Shown: one piece after another, positions 33,141 through 43,647 of the stretch | How positions within the stretch are numbered: position 1 is the first letter of the stretch | How the letters are laid out: each line of letters begins with the position of its first letter | From: Roseitalea sp. MMSF_3546 | GTDB taxonomy: Bacteria; Pseudomonadota; Alphaproteobacteria; Rhizobiales; Rhizobiaceae | Length of the DNA stretch: 64,000 bases | Reading direction: 5' to 3' | NCBI RefSeq assembly: GCF_030732865.1 | Contig: NZ_JASHKB010000006.1 | Span: 1 to 64,000 of the forward strand | Notes under the pieces: model-generated | Seen by the model: only the letters and a program-made list of their open reading frames with translations | Database searches by the model: none | Told to the model about the DNA's origin: nothing | Translations under genes and position numbers: made by a program

Positions 33141-33210
33141 ATGTGCTCTCCCCGAAGGCGCCGACGCGAGAGGTCGGCCGCGGCCGTCATTGTCGGCTCG
33201 TTATGCGTGA

Positions 33211-33240
33211 CGGGCGCACCCGGGTGTCCGGATGCGCCCG
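33211..33240 (-). repeat. Intercistronic hairpin after the binding-protein gene
   Basis: CGGGCGCA (33211-33218) and TGCGCCCG (33233-33240) form a perfect 8-base stem with a 14-base loop, 15 bases after the binding-protein stop on the minus strand. No T-run follows. Hairpins here often protect the 5' message and give more binding protein than permease. Confidence 0.55.
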
Positions 33241-33255
33241 CAAGGGCGGTCGCGA

Positions 33256-34902
33256 TCAGGCGTCCAGCCATACCCCGTGCATATCCACTTCGTGGGTCGG
33301 GTGCTTGTGGTAGTTCATCAGTTCCGGGATGTGATGGTGGTAGAGGGACTGCCAGTACGGCTGGATGATGATGCCCGAATCCTGGAGGATCGTCTCGATC
33401 TCGCCCATCACCTCGCGCCGCTGGTCGGCATCGGCGATCGCCAGCGCCTGGATCAGCTTCTCGTCGAACTCGGGGTTCGAATAGCCCGTCTCATTCCAGG
33501 CCTCCCCGGTGCGATAGGCCAGCGCCAGGATCTGCACGCCGAGCGGGCGATGGTTCCAGTTCGTCGACGAATAGGGGTATTTCGTCCAGTCGTTCCAGAA
33601 AGTCGAACCGGGCAACACGGTGCGCTTGACCTTGAAGCCGGCCTCGCGAAGCTGGGCGGCCACCGCATCGGTCGTGTTCTTGCGATAGTCGTCGTCGATC
33701 GAGATGATCTCGTGCTCGAAGTCCATCTGGCCGGCCTCTTCCATCAGGGCCCTTGCGGCCTCGATGTCGCGTTCGATCGGCGGCAGCTCGGCATATTCGG
33801 GATGGATCGGAGCGACATGGTGGTTCTCGGCCACCTGGCCGCGGCCGGCGATCCCCAATTGCAGCGGCACGCGGTTGTCGACCGCCAGCTGAAGCGCGTT
33901 GCGCACGCGCTCGTCGTCATAAGGCGGGTTGTTGACATTGGTCCGTACGACGACGGTGGCACCGGTCACCGATTCCGAGGTCACCATGCCGAGGCTTTCG
34001 AAGATATCCACGAAGTCCCCGGTCGATTCGTAGTTGGCATGGACCTCGCCGGACTCGAAGGCCGCGATGACGGCCGACTGATCGGTGCCGTAGTCGACGA
34101 ATTCGAAACCGTCGAGCAGTGCCTCGCCGCCCCACCAGGAGCCGTTCTCGCGGCGCTTGTACTCGGCCCTGTCGCCCACGGCGAACGAAACCAGTTCGAA
34201 CGGGCCGGTGCCGATCGGGTTGGACGCCAGTTCGCCGGTCTCGGCATAGGAGGGATGGACGATAAGGCCGGGATAGTCGGTCATGCCGGCGATCAGCGTG
34301 ATGTCGGGCCTCGGCAGCATCAGCTTGACGGTATGATCGTCGACCTTGACGATCGTGCCCTCGGCGGCCCTGCCCGTCTCCTCGTCGATCAGCACGGCGA
34401 AGCGCGCGGCCATGGAGTTGCCTTCGACGTCGCGCTCGCACCAGCGCTGAAGGTTGAAGATCACGTCGTCCGCGGTGAACGGGTCGCCATTGTTCCAGGT
34501 CGCGCCGCGACGCACATTGAGCGTGTATTCGGTGGCGTCGTCATTGATCTCCCAGCTTTCCAGAAGCTTGGGCTCGAAGGTGTAGTCCTTGGTGTATTTG
34601 ACCAGCGGCTCGAGGAACTGGCGGGCGCCATTGCCCATCTGCGACCAGTCGAAGGTGCGCGGATCCTTGAGTTCGCGCACATCCATCGCGATGGTGACGA
34701 AGCCGCCCTTCTTGGGCTCCTGCGCCATGGCGCGGGTCGGCGCCGACAGCCCGATCATGGAATAGGCGGCGGCGGTGCTGGCCCCGAACGTGGTCGCAAG
34801 CGCCAGGAACTCGCGGCGATCCATCTTGCCCGCCTTTGCCTGGTCAGCGAGCTTTTCGATATGCGCTGGCATCGGTTTACCATTGCGCTTGAGAATTGCC
34901 AT
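33256..34902 (-). CDS. Peptide ABC transporter substrate-binding protein, Tat-exported
   Basis: 548 residues from ATG 34902 (preceded by GGGAGGCTGAA); the longer frame upstream has no ribosome site. Near residue 26 a twin-arginine signal [14 protein letters not shown] is followed by a hydrophobic stretch ending APTRAMAQ. The SBP_bac_5 domain shows [30 protein letters not shown] and [12 protein letters not shown]. It binds peptides or related ligands in the periplasm for the DppBC permeases; exact ligand unknown. The C-terminal part is HH-rich ([15 protein letters not shown]). Confidence 0.93.
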   Translation of the reverse strand: MAILKRNGKPMPAHIEKLADQAKAGKMDRREFLALATTFGASTAAAYSMIGLSAPTRAMAQEPKKGGFVTIAMDVRELKDPRTFDWSQMGNGARQFLEPLVKYTKDYTFEPKLLESWEINDDATEYTLNVRRGATWNNGDPFTADDVIFNLQRWCERDVEGNSMAARFAVLIDEETGRAAEGTIVKVDDHTVKLMLPRPDITLIAGMTDYPGLIVHPSYAETGELASNPIGTGPFELVSFAVGDRAEYKRRENGSWWGGEALLDGFEFVDYGTDQSAVIAAFESGEVHANYESTGDFVDIFESLGMVTSESVTGATVVVRTNVNNPPYDDERVRNALQLAVDNRVPLQLGIAGRGQVAENHHVAPIHPEYAELPPIERDIEAARALMEEAGQMDFEHEIISIDDDYRKNTTDAVAAQLREAGFKVKRTVLPGSTFWNDWTKYPYSSTNWNHRPLGVQILALAYRTGEAWNETGYSNPEFDEKLIQALAIADADQRREVMGEIETILQDSGIIIQPYWQSLYHHHIPELMNYHKHPTHEVDMHGVWLDA

Positions 34903-34936
34903 TTCAGCCTCCCGGAACGATCGTTGCATATGTCTT

Positions 34937-34969
34937 AGCTTTGAACACGCCAAACGCTTTGTCAAAGCG
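34937..34969 (-). promoter_or_regulatory. Candidate promoter and operator dyad of the peptide transporter operon
   Basis: On the minus strand a consensus -35 TTGACA (34965-34960) is followed after 17 bases by a weak -10 AAAGCT (34942-34937). A perfect dyad, CGCTTTG-T-CAAAGCG (34955-34969), covers the -35 element, so a bound regulator would block the polymerase. The start codon is 35 bases further on. Confidence 0.4.
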
Positions 34970-35362
34970 CTTGCATTGCCGCCATGTGCATAGCCGAATA
35001 ACATTTCAAATGCGACATATCCTGTCGCAAAATCGCCAGGCCGCGCGAAAAGGACGCAACGCCCGCGGCAAGGTCACAACCGTGACGCGCGGCAAAATGA
35101 TGCCGATGCACGTGACAAGGCGCGCGCTGCCACTGCGTGCCAGACATGGGCGCCGGCGCATCGCACGGGCGTCGCGCACGGACCGGGCGCCGCATCCCGA
35201 TGACGCACTGCCGCATTTCGTGCCGTTTCGACGCGATTTGTAAACCATCACGATCTAGGGTCCGTTCAATGTCACCGAACGGTTGGCAGCGCATCCTTGC
35301 CCGCGCTATGCAACCTGCACCGAAGCCAGGCTCGAGCCCGATCCCCCCGAAGAAAGTCCGCC
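34970..35362. other. Intergenic region between the peptide transporter and uppP
   Basis: About 390 bases with no gene I can support. The left part carries the transporter promoter described separately. The right part must hold the uppP promoter: an AT-richer patch TTTGTAAACC near 35240 and CGTTCGGTGAC/GTTCAATGTCACCGAACGG near 35262-35284 stand out. The latter contains the dyad CCGTTC (35261-35266) and GAACGG (35278-35283). Confidence 0.4.
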
Positions 35363-36169
35363 ATGGCAGAACAGACCATTGTCGAGGCCGCCATGCTCGG
35401 CGTGCTCGAGGGGCTGACCGAGTTCATTCCGGTCTCCTCGACCGGCCATTTGCTCCTCGCCGGCCACTTTCTGGGATTTGAGTCGACGGGCAAGACCTTC
35501 GAGGTGCTGATACAGCTTGGCGCGATACTCGCCATCTTGAGCGTTTATGCCGCGCGGTTGTGGCAGATGGCGCTGCGCCTGCCCGAGGACCCCAAGACCC
35601 AGCGTTTCGTCGCCGGCGTGCTGATCGCGTTTCTGCCGGCGGCATTCATCGGCTTTCTCGCCCATGGCTTCATCAAGACGGTGCTGTTCGAGACGCCCCT
35701 TCTCATCTGCATCGTGCTCATCGTCGGCGGCGTGATTCTGCTGTGGATCGACCGGATGCCGCTCAGGCCGCGCTATGACGACGTGATGGACTACCCGCCC
35801 ATGCTGTGCCTGAAGATCGGGCTGTTTCAATGCCTTGCGCTGGTGCCGGGCACATCGCGTTCGGGAGCGACCATTGCCGGCGCCCTTCTGATGGGCACCG
35901 ACAAGCGCTCGGCGGCCGAGTTCTCGTTCTTTCTGGCGATGCCGACCATGGCCGGCGCCTTCGCGCTCGACCTGTTCAAGAACCGCGACATCCTGACCAT
36001 GGACGACGCGGTGATCATCGCCATCGGCTTCGCGACCGCCTTCGTCATGGCGGTGATCGTCGTGCGCGTGCTGCTCGACTACGTCTCGCGCTACGGATTT
36101 GCGCTGTTTGCCTGGTGGCGCATCGTGGTCGGCAGCGCCGGCCTCGTCGGCCTTTGGCTGCTCGGCTGA
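35363..36169 (+). CDS. uppP: Undecaprenyl-diphosphate phosphatase
   Basis: 268 residues from ATG 35363, preceded by GAAGAAAGTCCGCC. Eight hydrophobic segments. The BacA/UppP signature motifs are both present: [19 protein letters not shown] near residue 17 (the Glu-rich active-site helix) and [19 protein letters not shown] near 165 with the catalytic Arg/Ser. The enzyme dephosphorylates undecaprenyl-PP to recycle the lipid carrier for peptidoglycan, and its loss sensitises cells to bacitracin. The gene is convergent with the NDUFA9-like gene with only 7 bases between stops. Confidence 0.96.
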   Translation: MAEQTIVEAAMLGVLEGLTEFIPVSSTGHLLLAGHFLGFESTGKTFEVLIQLGAILAILSVYAARLWQMALRLPEDPKTQRFVAGVLIAFLPAAFIGFLAHGFIKTVLFETPLLICIVLIVGGVILLWIDRMPLRPRYDDVMDYPPMLCLKIGLFQCLALVPGTSRSGATIAGALLMGTDKRSAAEFSFFLAMPTMAGAFALDLFKNRDILTMDDAVIIAIGFATAFVMAVIVVRVLLDYVSRYGFALFAWWRIVVGSAGLVGLWLLG

Positions 36170-36176
36170 CCGGCGC

Positions 36177-37169
36177 TCACTCGTTCAGATCGGCGCGCTC
36201 GATGGGCGCGCGATACTGGCCGGCGCGGCGGAAACGCCACAGATAGGTCGGCAGGATCGCCTCGACGGTCTTGCCCGTAATGCCCATCGCTTCGAGCGTG
36301 CGGCCTTCGTCGATGGCGGCCTGCGAGACGACATTGTCCGTCTTGAGCTGGACGACCTGATCCTCGGTGAGCAATTGGCCGGGCAGCATCTGGAACAGTT
36401 TTCCCTGCATATGGGCGGCCCACCACGGAATGTTGACGAAGATGCGCTTGCGCTCGGTCACCTCCAGCATCTCCTCCAGGCACTTGCGGAAGCTCATCAC
36501 CTCGGGCCCGCCCAGTTCGTAGGTCGCGCCGCCCCGCAGCTTGCCATCGATGGCCTGCGCGAAGGCCTCGGCCACATCGCCCACATAGACCGGCTGGAAT
36601 TTCGTCGTGCCGCCGCCGATCAGCGGCAGCGCCGGCGAGAAGCGGGCCATGTCGGCAAAGCGGTTGAAGAAGTCGTCTTCGGGGCCGAAGACGATTGACG
36701 GGCGCATGACGATCGCCCTGTCTGCGAGGGTTCGTCGCACCCAGTCCTCGCCGCGACCCTTCGAGCGCGCATATTCGGACTCCCCGTCCGGATCGGCACC
36801 GATGGCCGAGCCCTGCACGAGCGGGATGTCCCTGTCGCGACACGCCTCGGCGACCGCGCGCGCGCCCAGTTCCTGAACCGCGTTGAACCGCTGTTTGCCG
36901 CTTTCGGCGAGGATGCCGACCAGGTTGATCGCCGCGTCGGCACCCTCGACGGCGCGACCGACCGAGCCCTTGTGGCGCACATTGGCCTGCACGGCCGCGA
37001 TCTGGCCGACATCGCCCAGCGGCTGCAGGTGCATTGCCAGGTCGGGCCGGCGGACCGCAGCGCGCACGCGATAGCCGCGTTTTGCCAGCGCGCGCGTGAT
37101 GTGGCGACCGAGGAATCCGGAACCGCCGAAAACGGTGATCACCTTGGGCAGATCGGCAAGCATGGTCAT
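36177..37169 (-). CDS. NAD(P)-binding protein of the complex I NDUFA9-like family
   Basis: 330 residues. An N-terminal Rossmann motif ITVFGGSGFLGRHITRAL is followed by RVRAAVRRPD, INLVGILAESGKQRFNAVQ and MRPSIVFGPEDDFFNRFADMA. This is the atypical SDR group that includes mitochondrial NDUFA9 and alphaproteobacterial homologues. These bind NADPH and are thought to stabilise complex I. The catalytic Tyr-Lys pair of ordinary SDRs is not evident. The gene is monocistronic on the minus strand. Confidence 0.9.
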   Translation of the reverse strand: MTMLADLPKVITVFGGSGFLGRHITRALAKRGYRVRAAVRRPDLAMHLQPLGDVGQIAAVQANVRHKGSVGRAVEGADAAINLVGILAESGKQRFNAVQELGARAVAEACRDRDIPLVQGSAIGADPDGESEYARSKGRGEDWVRRTLADRAIVMRPSIVFGPEDDFFNRFADMARFSPALPLIGGGTTKFQPVYVGDVAEAFAQAIDGKLRGGATYELGGPEVMSFRKCLEEMLEVTERKRIFVNIPWWAAHMQGKLFQMLPGQLLTEDQVVQLKTDNVVSQAAIDEGRTLEAMGITGKTVEAILPTYLWRFRRAGQYRAPIERADLNE

Positions 37170-37286
37170 GACTGTGTCGTCTCCGCGAGCGGCGTGGGCG
37201 GGCCAGGTGCACCCGCCCTGCCCTTTCGGCGCGTGATCTAGACGGTTTGCCGGCGCCGCGAAAGAGGACCTTTTGGCGCGGCGCGG

Positions 37287-37796
37287 TCAGGCAGTGTCGA
37301 GATCGGGGATCCGCAGCACCTGACCGGGATAGATCTTGTCGGGATGGTCCAGCATCGGCCGGTTCGCCTCGAAGATGGCATTGTATTTCGACCCGTTGCC
37401 ATAGGCCTTTTCGGCGATCGCCCACAATGTGTCGCCCTTTTCCACGGTGTGGAATTTCGGCTCGCTGGCCGGCGTCGCCGCCGCGATGATCGCGTTCATG
37501 TCGGCCCCCGGATCGAGCTTCAGCCCGCTTTCGGGTGGCACGACCCTCAGGTCCGACGCCTCGACCTTGGATATCCCCAGCGTGTTGCCCACCGCGACCA
37601 CGGCCTTCTCGAAGATCGACTGATCCTCGACCACGCCCTTGATCACGGCGGTGTCGCCCTTCACTTCGATGTCGACCGCACCGGTCCCCAGATCGTGCGA
37701 ATCCAGTTCCGTCTTCAGTGCCTTGGCGTTCTCGGTGTCATCGTCCCCGAACCCGAGTCGCTTGCCGGCATTCTTGACGAAATCGAAAAATCCCAT
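37287..37796 (-). CDS. BON and LysM domain protein (LysM/BON, YgaU-like)
   Basis: 169 residues from ATG 37796. The N-terminal amphipathic MGFFDFVKNAGKRLGFG is typical of the YgaU/Kbp group. A BON domain follows (about 45-100: VDIEVKGDTAVIKGVVEDQSIFEKAVVAVGN). A LysM domain closes the protein (about 117-165: FHTVEKGDTLWAIAEKAYGNGSKYNAIFEANRPML and PGQVLRIP). E. coli YgaU/Kbp is a cytoplasmic potassium-binding protein. No signal peptide is seen, consistent with that. Confidence 0.92.
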   Translation of the reverse strand: MGFFDFVKNAGKRLGFGDDDTENAKALKTELDSHDLGTGAVDIEVKGDTAVIKGVVEDQSIFEKAVVAVGNTLGISKVEASDLRVVPPESGLKLDPGADMNAIIAAATPASEPKFHTVEKGDTLWAIAEKAYGNGSKYNAIFEANRPMLDHPDKIYPGQVLRIPDLDTA

Positions 37797-37927
37797 CTCC
37801 CGTCTCCCTTGAAGCGGTGTTTGCGCACCCGTGTTTGCACCGGATGGCGGGCAAAGCAAAGCGCTTTGTTGGCGCCGCGACAGTTGCGTGCGCCGCCGCG
37901 CCGCCCTTGCCTGCCGGTTCCGCGGGC

Positions 37928-38365
37928 TCAATCCTCGCCCTTGACCGGCCCGCGCAGCTTCTTGACGGTGCCGCGCGCCGATTTCGCCTTCAGCCGCCTT
38001 TCGACCGATCCGCGCGTCGGCCGGGTCTTCTTGCGCGGTGGCGGCGGCGGCGCGAGCGCGCGGTCGATCAGGGAGGCAAGGCGCTCGCGCGCATCGAGCC
38101 GGTTGCGTTCGCGCGCGCGGTGCCGGCTCGCCTCGATGACGATCTCCCCGGCCTTGGTCGCCCGGCTGCCGGCCAGCTTGAACAGCCGCCTGAGTTCGGC
38201 GTCGGTGAACACGCCCGAGGCCTGCGCCAGCAGGCGCAACTGCACGGCGGTGGCGACCTTGTTGACGTTCTGCCCGCCCGGGCCGGAGGACTGGATGAAG
38301 CTTTCCACGAGCGCCCATTCGGGCACGGTGCGCCCCTGCGTCAACCGGATCGGATCAGCGCTCAT
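37928..38365 (-). CDS. arfB: Alternative ribosome-rescue factor ArfB (YaeJ)
   Basis: 145 residues from ATG 38365; a GTG two codons upstream is also possible. The class-I release factor loop [14 protein letters not shown] (GGQ near residue 32) hydrolyses peptidyl-tRNA. A basic C-terminal tail ([29 protein letters not shown]) is the part that inserts in the empty mRNA channel of stalled ribosomes. There is no codon-recognition domain, as expected for ArfB. It overlaps the end of the upstream nitroreductase gene by 11 bases, suggesting coupling. Confidence 0.95.
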   Translation of the reverse strand: MSADPIRLTQGRTVPEWALVESFIQSSGPGGQNVNKVATAVQLRLLAQASGVFTDAELRRLFKLAGSRATKAGEIVIEASRHRARERNRLDARERLASLIDRALAPPPPPRKKTRPTRGSVERRLKAKSARGTVKKLRGPVKGED

Positions 38366-39041
38366 CGCCACCGATCCATGTGATCGTCTCGCGGGCAGGC
38401 TTGCGGGCGATCGCCGGAACCCGTGCGCCCGGCGCCGGATAGCCGGCGACGACCAGCATCACCGGCTTCTCGTTGGCCGGCCGGCCGCAGATGTCGGTCA
38501 GGAACCCCATCGGCGAGGGCGTGTGGGTGAGCGTGGCAAGGCCGGCATTGTGCAATGCCGCGATCAGAAGCCCGGTGGCGATCCCAACCGATTCGTTGAC
38601 ATAGTAGTGCTTGATCCGATTGCCGGCCGAATCGAGGCCGTGGCGCGCCGCGAAGATGACGATCACCCAGGGGGCGACCTCAAGGAAAGGCTTGCGCGCG
38701 TCCGTGCCCAGCGGCGCCAGCGCGGCAAGCCAGGCCGCGCCCGCCCGTCCCGCGTAGAAGGCACGCTCCTCGGCCTCGGCGGCCAGTCGGATGCGCGCCT
38801 TGGTCGCCCCGTCGCCAATCGCGACGAAATGCCAGGGCTGCTGGTTGGCGCCCGAAGGCGCACTCACCGCCGCGCGCAGGCAATCGGCGATCAGCGCGCG
38901 CGGCACGGGCCGGTCGGAGAAGTCGCGCACCGTGCGCCGCCGGCCCATCAGATCGGCGAAGTCCGCCGCCCGTCGCGCCGCTTCCTCGGGCGTGCGGTCG
39001 GCGAAATCGAGCGGAACGGTCGGTCTGGCTTGCGCGGTCAT
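38355..39041 (-). CDS. Nitroreductase-family FMN oxidoreductase
   Basis: 228 residues. The family motif [14 protein letters not shown] lies at residues 34-47, followed by [16 protein letters not shown], a flavin phosphate site, and [37 protein letters not shown]. This subtype resembles nitroreductases related to iodotyrosine deiodinase and BluB-like enzymes. The physiological substrate is unknown. It is upstream of, and overlaps, arfB. Confidence 0.88.
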   Translation of the reverse strand: MTAQARPTVPLDFADRTPEEAARRAADFADLMGRRRTVRDFSDRPVPRALIADCLRAAVSAPSGANQQPWHFVAIGDGATKARIRLAAEAEERAFYAGRAGAAWLAALAPLGTDARKPFLEVAPWVIVIFAARHGLDSAGNRIKHYYVNESVGIATGLLIAALHNAGLATLTHTPSPMGFLTDICGRPANEKPVMLVVAGYPAPGARVPAIARKPARETITWIGGDER

Positions 39042-39132
39042 GGCTGTCTCCGGCGATCAGCATGCACCGCTCGGCCCGCCATGCAAGCGGGTCGATGGCC
39101 GCAAATCGTCCGCAGACGGCGTCCGGACGGTC

Positions 39133-40737
39133 CTATTCAGCGGCCAGCAAAAAAGCCGGGCCGGCATCCACCACGTCAAGATCGACATGATCGGCGAACT
39201 TGTCGAAATTGTCGCGGAACATGCCGGCCAGCATGGCCGCCTGCGCGTCGTATTCGGAGGCGTCCGCCCAGGTCGAGCGCGGGTCGAGAATGGTGTCGTC
39301 GATGCCCCTCACCGCCACCGGCACCTCGAAGCCGAAATTGGGGTCGGTGCGATAGGCCACGTCCTCCAGCGAGCCGTCGAGCGCTGCGGCGAGCAGCGTG
39401 CGTGTCGCCTTGATCGGCATACGCTCGCCCACGCCATAGGCGCCGCCCGTCCAGCCGGTATTGACCAGCCAGCAGCGCGTGCCGTGCTCGGCGATCAGTT
39501 CGCGCAGCATATTGCCGTATTCGGCCGGATGGCGCGGCATGAACGGCGCGCCGAAACACGTCGAGAACGTCGCCTCGGGTTCGGTGACGCCGCGCTCGGT
39601 GCCGGCCACCTTGGCGGTGTAGCCCGAAAGGAAGTGATACATCGCCTGCGACGGGCTCAGCCGCGCGATCGGCGGCATCACGCCGAAGGCGTCGGCCGTC
39701 AGCATGACGATGTTCTTGGGATGTCCGGCGCGGCCGGTCTCGCTGGCATTGGGGATGAAGTGCAGCGGATAGGCGCAGCGCGTGTTCTCGGTCAGCGAAC
39801 CGTCGTCGAAATCGGGCCGGCGCGCCTCGTCCAGGATCACGTTTTCGAGCACCGTGCCGAAACGCTGCGTGGTCGCGAAGATTTCCGGCTCGGATTCGGC
39901 GCGCAGCCGGATCGTCTTGGCATAGCAGCCGCCCTCGAAATTGAAGACGCCGTCGGGGCCCCAGCCATGTTCGTCATCGCCCAGCAGCGTGCGCTCGGCA
40001 TCGGCCGAGAGCGTCGTCTTGCCGGTCCCCGAAAGGCCGAAGAAGACCGCCACATCGCCGGCGGGGCCGACATTGGCCGAGCAGTGCATCGGCATGACGC
40101 CGGCTTTGGGCAAGACGTAGTTGAGCGCGGTGAACACCGATTTCTTCATCTCGCCGGCATAGGCCGTGCCCGCGATCAGCACGATCATGCGCGTCAGGTC
40201 GACCGCGATCACCGTATCGGTGCGGCAGCCGTGCCGGCCCGGCTCGGCGCGGAAGGACGGCAGGTCGATGATGGTCATCTGCGGCACGAAACCGGCGAGC
40301 GCCTCGCGCCCGGGACGGATGAGCAGATTGCGGATGAACAGCGAGTGCCAGGCCCTTTCGGTGATGACCCTGGTGCCGATGGCGTGGTCTGGGTCGGCGC
40401 CGCCGATCAGATCCTGCACGAACAGGTCCTTGCCCTGCATCGCCGCCAGCATGTCCGAGCGCAGCCGTTCGAACGCATCGGGCGTCATCGGCTTGTTGTT
40501 GTCCCACCACACATCATCGTCGACACGACCGTCGCGGACCACGAACTTGTCCTTTGCCGAGCGACCTGTATGCTCGCCCGTACGCGCGACCAGCGCACCG
40601 TGGGCGGTCAGCTGCGCCTCGCCGCGGGCGAGGGCGTATTCGTAGAGCTCGGGAGCGAGGAGATTGTAGTAGACATTGGCCGCGCCTGCGATGCCGCTCG
40701 TCTCGAGATCTGGATTGAATACGCCATGAGCTGTCAT
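39133..40737 (-). CDS. pckA: Phosphoenolpyruvate carboxykinase (ATP)
   Basis: 534 residues from ATG 40737. Diagnostic segments: [16 protein letters not shown], the kinase loop [15 protein letters not shown], and [17 protein letters not shown] with the [13 protein letters not shown] lid. It catalyses oxaloacetate + ATP to PEP + CO2 + ADP, the first step of gluconeogenesis on TCA-cycle substrates. It is divergent from chvI, sharing a 349-base control region with an AT-rich palindrome cluster. In rhizobia pckA is a known ChvI-linked and carbon-regulated gene. Confidence 0.97.
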   Translation of the reverse strand: MTAHGVFNPDLETSGIAGAANVYYNLLAPELYEYALARGEAQLTAHGALVARTGEHTGRSAKDKFVVRDGRVDDDVWWDNNKPMTPDAFERLRSDMLAAMQGKDLFVQDLIGGADPDHAIGTRVITERAWHSLFIRNLLIRPGREALAGFVPQMTIIDLPSFRAEPGRHGCRTDTVIAVDLTRMIVLIAGTAYAGEMKKSVFTALNYVLPKAGVMPMHCSANVGPAGDVAVFFGLSGTGKTTLSADAERTLLGDDEHGWGPDGVFNFEGGCYAKTIRLRAESEPEIFATTQRFGTVLENVILDEARRPDFDDGSLTENTRCAYPLHFIPNASETGRAGHPKNIVMLTADAFGVMPPIARLSPSQAMYHFLSGYTAKVAGTERGVTEPEATFSTCFGAPFMPRHPAEYGNMLRELIAEHGTRCWLVNTGWTGGAYGVGERMPIKATRTLLAAALDGSLEDVAYRTDPNFGFEVPVAVRGIDDTILDPRSTWADASEYDAQAAMLAGMFRDNFDKFADHVDLDVVDAGPAFLLAAE

Positions 40738-40837
40738 GATGGCCACCGGTGTCCGTGTTGCAATGTCGCCGCTCCCGCCGATGCTTTTGGCGGCGCAAGC
40801 AGAGACAGAGCGTGAAACAGAATATATGAACAATCTC

Positions 40838-40886
40838 AAACGATTAATCGTTTTAAAAAGTTGAAAATCGTTTCAATCGTTTGAAA
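40838..40886. promoter_or_regulatory. Palindrome and repeat cluster in the pckA-chvI divergent control region
   Basis: A perfect 16-base palindrome AAACGATTAATCGTTT lies at 40838-40853. Two more copies of its half AATCGTTT follow at 40866-40873 and 40875-40882. TTTCAA-N4-TTGAAA forms a second dyad at 40871-40886. This is the most AT-rich part of the 349-base gap. Likely users are a LacI-type PckR-like regulator of pckA or the adjacent ChvI; which one cannot be told from sequence alone. The rest of 40738-41086 shows no gene. Confidence 0.6.
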
Positions 40887-41086
40887 TCCGCTTGATCTTT
40901 GTGGACAGGTAACCTTAATCGTCAACGCCTTGAGCGGACCCGTGCACGGGTCCGGCATGAACCGGCGAGGGGCGCGGGCGCCGCCCCAAAGGCCGGCATT
41001 GCACTGCGAAGATGTGCCACAATTTGCGCCGGTTTTCGGGGCCATGGCGTTCCTCGCATACTCGCGCACAAGAAGGGACATGCGTC

Positions 41087-41815
41087 ATGGCCGGGGAGAA
41101 TTACACGATGCAGACCATCGCGCTTGTCGACGACGACCGCAACATCCTGACTTCGGTTTCGATCGCGCTCGAGACCGAAGGCTTTCGCGTCGAGACCTTC
41201 ACCGACGGCGCTTCGGCGCTGGACGGGCTGCTGGCCAAGCCGCCCAACCTTGCGATCCTCGACATCAAGATGCCGCGCATGGACGGCATGGAACTGCTGC
41301 GCCGGCTGCGCCAGAAGTCCGATCTGCCGGTCATCTTCCTGACCTCCAAGGACGACGAGATCGACGAGTTGTTCGGCCTGAAGATGGGCGCCGACGACTT
41401 CATCACCAAGCCGTTCTCCCAGCGCCTTCTCATCGAGCGCGTGCGCGCCATCCTGCGTCGCACCGCCGCGCGCGAGATCGCCGTCAAGCCCGGCCAGAAG
41501 GCCGCCGCGCAGACACTGGTGCGCGGCCATCTTGTGCTCGACCAGGAACGGCATACATGCACCTGGAAGGACAAGCCCGTCACGCTGACGGTGACCGAGT
41601 TCCTGATCCTGTTCTCGCTGGCCCAGCGGCCCGGCGTCGTCAAGAGCCGCGACGCGCTCATGGACGCGGCCTATGACGACCAGGTCTATGTCGACGACCG
41701 GACCATCGACAGCCACATCAAGCGGCTTCGCAAGAAATTCAAGTCGGCCGATGACAGCTTTGATATGATCGAGACGCTTTACGGGGTGGGTTACCGCTTT
41801 CGCGAGGCGGCCTGA
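41087..41815 (+). CDS. chvI: Two-component response regulator ChvI
   Basis: 242 residues from ATG 41087 (GAAGGGA eight bases upstream); ATG 41108 is an alternative. The receiver domain has [10 protein letters not shown], the phospho-acceptor Asp59 in [13 protein letters not shown] and FLTSKDDE, with Lys in FITKPFS. The C-terminal winged helix is OmpR-type ([36 protein letters not shown]). ChvI with ChvG responds to acid and envelope stress and is central to host association in Rhizobiales. The gene is followed after 53 bases by chvG. Confidence 0.96.
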   Translation: MAGENYTMQTIALVDDDRNILTSVSIALETEGFRVETFTDGASALDGLLAKPPNLAILDIKMPRMDGMELLRRLRQKSDLPVIFLTSKDDEIDELFGLKMGADDFITKPFSQRLLIERVRAILRRTAAREIAVKPGQKAAAQTLVRGHLVLDQERHTCTWKDKPVTLTVTEFLILFSLAQRPGVVKSRDALMDAAYDDQVYVDDRTIDSHIKRLRKKFKSADDSFDMIETLYGVGYRFREAA

Positions 41816-41868
41816 GCCCGCCGGCCGAGGCCCGGCGCCGACCGCCGAACCGCAGGGAACGCTGATCG

Positions 41869-43647
41869 ATGGCCGTCGAAACGGACCATATGCCGATCGA
41901 GCAGACGCGCCGCCGCCGGGCGGCCGGCGAGGCCGCGCGCCCGCCCCTGATGGCCACCGGGCCGCGCCGTCTGTTCGGCCGGCCCCTGTTCTCCTCCATC
42001 ACCCGCCGCATCCTGATCCTCAACCTGGCCGCGCTCGGCCTGTTGATGTCGGGAATCCTGTATCTGAACCAGTTTCGCGACGGGCTGATCGACGCGCGCG
42101 TCGAAAGCCTGATGACCCAGGGCGAAATCATCGCCGGCGCCATCGCCGCCTCGGCGAGCGTTGAGACCGACGCCATCCTGATCGATCCCGAAAAGCTGCT
42201 CGAACTGCAGGCCGGCGAGAGCATCGTGCCCAATGTGGACGGTTTCGACAGCCTCGACTTCCCCATCAATCCCGAGCGCGTCGCCCCGGTCCTGCGCCGG
42301 CTGATCTCGCCAACGCGCACCCGTGCGCGCATCTACGATCCCGACGGCAACCTGATCCTCGACAGCCGCCATCTTTATTCGCGCGGACAGATCCTGCGCT
42401 ACGATCTGGAGCCGCTGGACGCGCCCGACACGCATCTTGTCGAGGACGTTCGCAACTGGTTCAGCCGCCTGTTCCGCCGAAACGACCTGCCACTCTATCG
42501 CGAGCAGCCCGGCGGCACCGGCACCGCCTATCCCGAGGTGATGGACGCGCTGGCCGGCGAGCGCAAGCAGATCGTGCGCATCTCCGAACAGGGCGAGATG
42601 ATCGTCTCGGTCGCCGTGCCCGTGCAGCGCTTCCGCGCCGTGCTCGGCGTGCTGCAACTGTCGACCCAGGGCGGCGACATCGACGCCATCGTGCGCGCCG
42701 AGCGCTTTGCCATGTTCCGCGTCTTCGCGGTCGCCGTCGTCGTCAACGTGATCTTGTCCATGCTCCTGGCCGGCACCATCGCCAACCCGCTCCGGCGCCT
42801 GTCGGCGGCGGCAGTGCGCGTGCGCCGGTCGATCAAGAACCGCGAGGAGATCCCCGACTTTTCGGCGCGCCATGACGAGATCGGCAATCTGTCGGTGGCC
42901 CTGCGCGACATGACCAATTCGCTCTATGCGCGCATCGACGCCATCGAGAGCTTCGCCGCCGATGTCAGCCACGAGTTGAAGAACCCGCTGACCTCGCTGC
43001 GCAGCGCCGTCGAGACGCTGCCGCGCGCCCGCAGCGAAGCCTCGCGCAAGCGCCTGCTCGAGGTCATCGAGCACGATGTCCAGCGCCTCGACCGGCTGAT
43101 CACCGACATCTCGGACGCTTCGCGCCTGGATGCCGAACTGGCGCGCGCCGACGCCGAACCGGTCGATCTGGCCGCCCTGCTCGAGCGGATCGTCACCCAG
43201 TGCGGGCTCAGCCAGACCGGCGCGGTCGTGCCGAAGCTGCATGTGCAAAACCCCTCCGACCCCCACCGCGGCTACCGCGTCAATGGCCACGCCTCGCGCC
43301 TTGCCCAGGTGATCACCAACCTGATCGAGAACGCGCGCTCCTTCGTGCCCGAAACCGGCGGGCGCATCGACGTCCGGCTTGCCGACAAGGGGCGGTTTGC
43401 CGAGATCCGCGTCGAGGACAACGGTCCGGGCATCCGCGCCGACAACATCGAGACGATCTTCAACCGCTTCTACACCGACCGTCCCGATACCGACGCCTTC
43501 GGCAACAATTCCGGGCTCGGCCTGTCGATCTCGCGCCAGATCGTCCAGGCCCATGACGGAACGCTGACCGCCGAGAACATCGTCGACGCACATGACCGGT
43601 CGAACGTGCGCGGTGCGCGCTTCATCGTCCGCCTGCCCCGTGAGTGA
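41869..43647 (+). CDS. chvG: Sensor histidine kinase ChvG (ExoS type)
   Basis: 592 residues. Membrane helices at about residues 48-65 and 285-305 flank a periplasmic sensor domain. A HAMP region follows, then the H-box ADVSHELKNPLTSL with His368, and the ATPase N-box (VITNLIENARSF), G1 (VEDNGPGIRA) and G2 (SGLGLSISRQI). In Rhizobiales the periplasmic regulator ExoR holds the kinase off; exoR is not in this window. The end overlaps hprK by 8 bases, linking the sensor with the PTS genes. Confidence 0.95.
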   Translation: MAVETDHMPIEQTRRRRAAGEAARPPLMATGPRRLFGRPLFSSITRRILILNLAALGLLMSGILYLNQFRDGLIDARVESLMTQGEIIAGAIAASASVETDAILIDPEKLLELQAGESIVPNVDGFDSLDFPINPERVAPVLRRLISPTRTRARIYDPDGNLILDSRHLYSRGQILRYDLEPLDAPDTHLVEDVRNWFSRLFRRNDLPLYREQPGGTGTAYPEVMDALAGERKQIVRISEQGEMIVSVAVPVQRFRAVLGVLQLSTQGGDIDAIVRAERFAMFRVFAVAVVVNVILSMLLAGTIANPLRRLSAAAVRVRRSIKNREEIPDFSARHDEIGNLSVALRDMTNSLYARIDAIESFAADVSHELKNPLTSLRSAVETLPRARSEASRKRLLEVIEHDVQRLDRLITDISDASRLDAELARADAEPVDLAALLERIVTQCGLSQTGAVVPKLHVQNPSDPHRGYRVNGHASRLAQVITNLIENARSFVPETGGRIDVRLADKGRFAEIRVEDNGPGIRADNIETIFNRFYTDRPDTDAFGNNSGLGLSISRQIVQAHDGTLTAENIVDAHDRSNVRGARFIVRLPRE

